From Thiotrichales bacterium HSG1 (GTDB lineage: Bacteria > Pseudomonadota > Gammaproteobacteria > Beggiatoales > Beggiatoaceae), in NCBI GenBank assembly GCA_030378125.1, contig JAUCGN010000105.1, forward strand, positions 1 to 6,186: a DNA stretch of 6,186 nt, written 5' to 3'. The notes below the pieces were generated by a model. That model was not told the origin of the DNA, made no database searches, and saw only the letters and a list, made by a program, of their open reading frames with translations. Positions 5,801-6,186 of this stretch are shown in pieces. The position numbers were made by a program, and so were the translations under genes. How positions within the stretch are numbered: the first letter of the stretch is position 1; each line of letters starts with the position of its first letter.

Positions 5801-6186
5801 TAGTCCTGAACAAAGTAGTGTTAGTATAAAATTAAACAATATTAGCATTATAGTGATGAATGAAGTACCAAATAGCTCCAACATGATTTGACAGCTTTTT
5901 GGAAAAAGAAAGAGTTTTCCGAACCAGACGTGAAATTCGTTGTCTCATTGTACAGTTAAAGCGTTCAATACGATTTGTTAGGTTTCTTTTCCAACAGATT
6001 TGTGACGTTTGCTGGGAAAAATAACATCATATGCTTTCCAAAAATCTGTATAAGAAACCGCACATTGTCGATAAACAGGTGGTAATGAATCCCATAAACC
6101 TTTGGCTCCTTGAGCATCTCGACTACCTGTATAAGAACCAACAATTTCTCCTGTTTCAACGTCAATGGCAAGCCAAACCCATTGTT
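5801..6186 (-). mobile_element. IS1-family insertion sequence, 3' part, runs off window
   Basis: The element's right end, on the + strand TAGTCCTGAACAAAGTAGTG, lies at 5801 and is shared with the left-hand remnant at 2507. The transposase reads inward on the minus strand. The other terminal repeat and the first part of the gene lie beyond 6186. The end is placed where similarity to the left copy begins; the base before it (T at 5800) is not shared. A target duplication cannot be tested with one end out of view. Confidence 0.8.
5832..6184 (-). pseudogene. IS1-family DDE transposase, 5' missing from window, frameshifted
   Basis: From the window edge the minus strand encodes QWVWLAIDVETGEIVGSYTG, a run through RDAQGAKGLWDSLPPVY, then VSYTDFWKAYDVIFPSKRHK and SVGKET, where a TAA follows at once. 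In another frame it resumes as LTNRIERFNCTMRQRISRL, then VRKTLSFSKK and GAIWYFIHHYNANIV, stop at 5834-5832. Joined, these match the C-terminal half of IS1-family transposases, with the second catalytic Asp (YTDFW) and catalytic Glu (RIERFN) visible; the first Asp is out of view. The break sits near 5982 and equals a 4-bp loss compared with the left-hand remnant. It separates Asp from Glu, so this copy should be inactive. It is not at the position of the IS1 programmed insA-insB frameshift. Confidence 0.85.

Noticed and set aside
5975..5990. Programmed frameshift in the transposase
   Set aside because: IS1 frameshifting occurs at a slippery A-rich site much earlier, between insA and insB; here about 4 bp are missing between catalytic residues, consistent with decay.
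5965..6171. 68-codon open frame on the minus strand inside the right IS copy
   Set aside because: It is out of frame with the transposase; the true frame gives recognisable IS1-family sequence over the same bases.

Overview
The window comes from an AT-rich bacterial genome. Its gene content looks most like a large sulfur-oxidising gammaproteobacterium of the Thiotrichales (Beggiatoa/Thioploca/Thiomargarita type). The reasons are a long hemagglutinin-type beta-helix exoprotein, IS1-family debris, a short inverted-repeat element, a DUF4258 fragment, and the gammaproteobacterial pair hisE-hinT. The lineage call is inference. No rRNA, tRNA or CRISPR array was seen.

Layout. (1) 2-2509, +: the 3' part of a filamentous-hemagglutinin-like secreted beta-helix protein. 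Its helix is interrupted by about five degenerate 'GD..V.D...F.Y...W' modules. Its stop codon is the first three bases of an insertion-sequence end. (2) 2507-2702, +: a decayed, internally deleted IS1-family copy. (3) 2703-3043: AT-rich sequence with no recognisable gene. (4) 3044-3796, +: a complete iron-sulfur subunit of succinate dehydrogenase/fumarate reductase, of the form typical of Bacteroidetes, without its flavoprotein or membrane partners in view. (5) 3865-5311, +: three genes joined by ATGA overlaps: a secreted SYLF-domain protein, HisE (histidine biosynthesis) and a HinT-like HIT hydrolase. (6) 5386-5529, +: a 47-aa predicted secreted peptide. (7) 5529-5620: a 92-bp MITE-like inverted-repeat element. 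(8) 5610-5765, -: a DUF4258 fragment damaged at both ends. (9) 5801-6186, -: the 3' part of a second IS1-family copy with a frameshifted transposase, running off the window.

The two IS1-family copies face each other and bracket about 3.1 kb holding sdhB through the DUF4258 fragment. The left copy is clearly defunct. The three-gene cluster probably has its own promoter just downstream of sdhB and is translationally coupled.

The most unusual item is the HisE protein. After an ordinary, full-length HisE domain with intact metal-binding acidic residues it carries a 31-residue tail. That tail fits the classical C2H2 zinc-finger consensus exactly (C-x2-C-x3-F-x5-L-x2-H-x4-H), an arrangement I do not know from standard HisE proteins.
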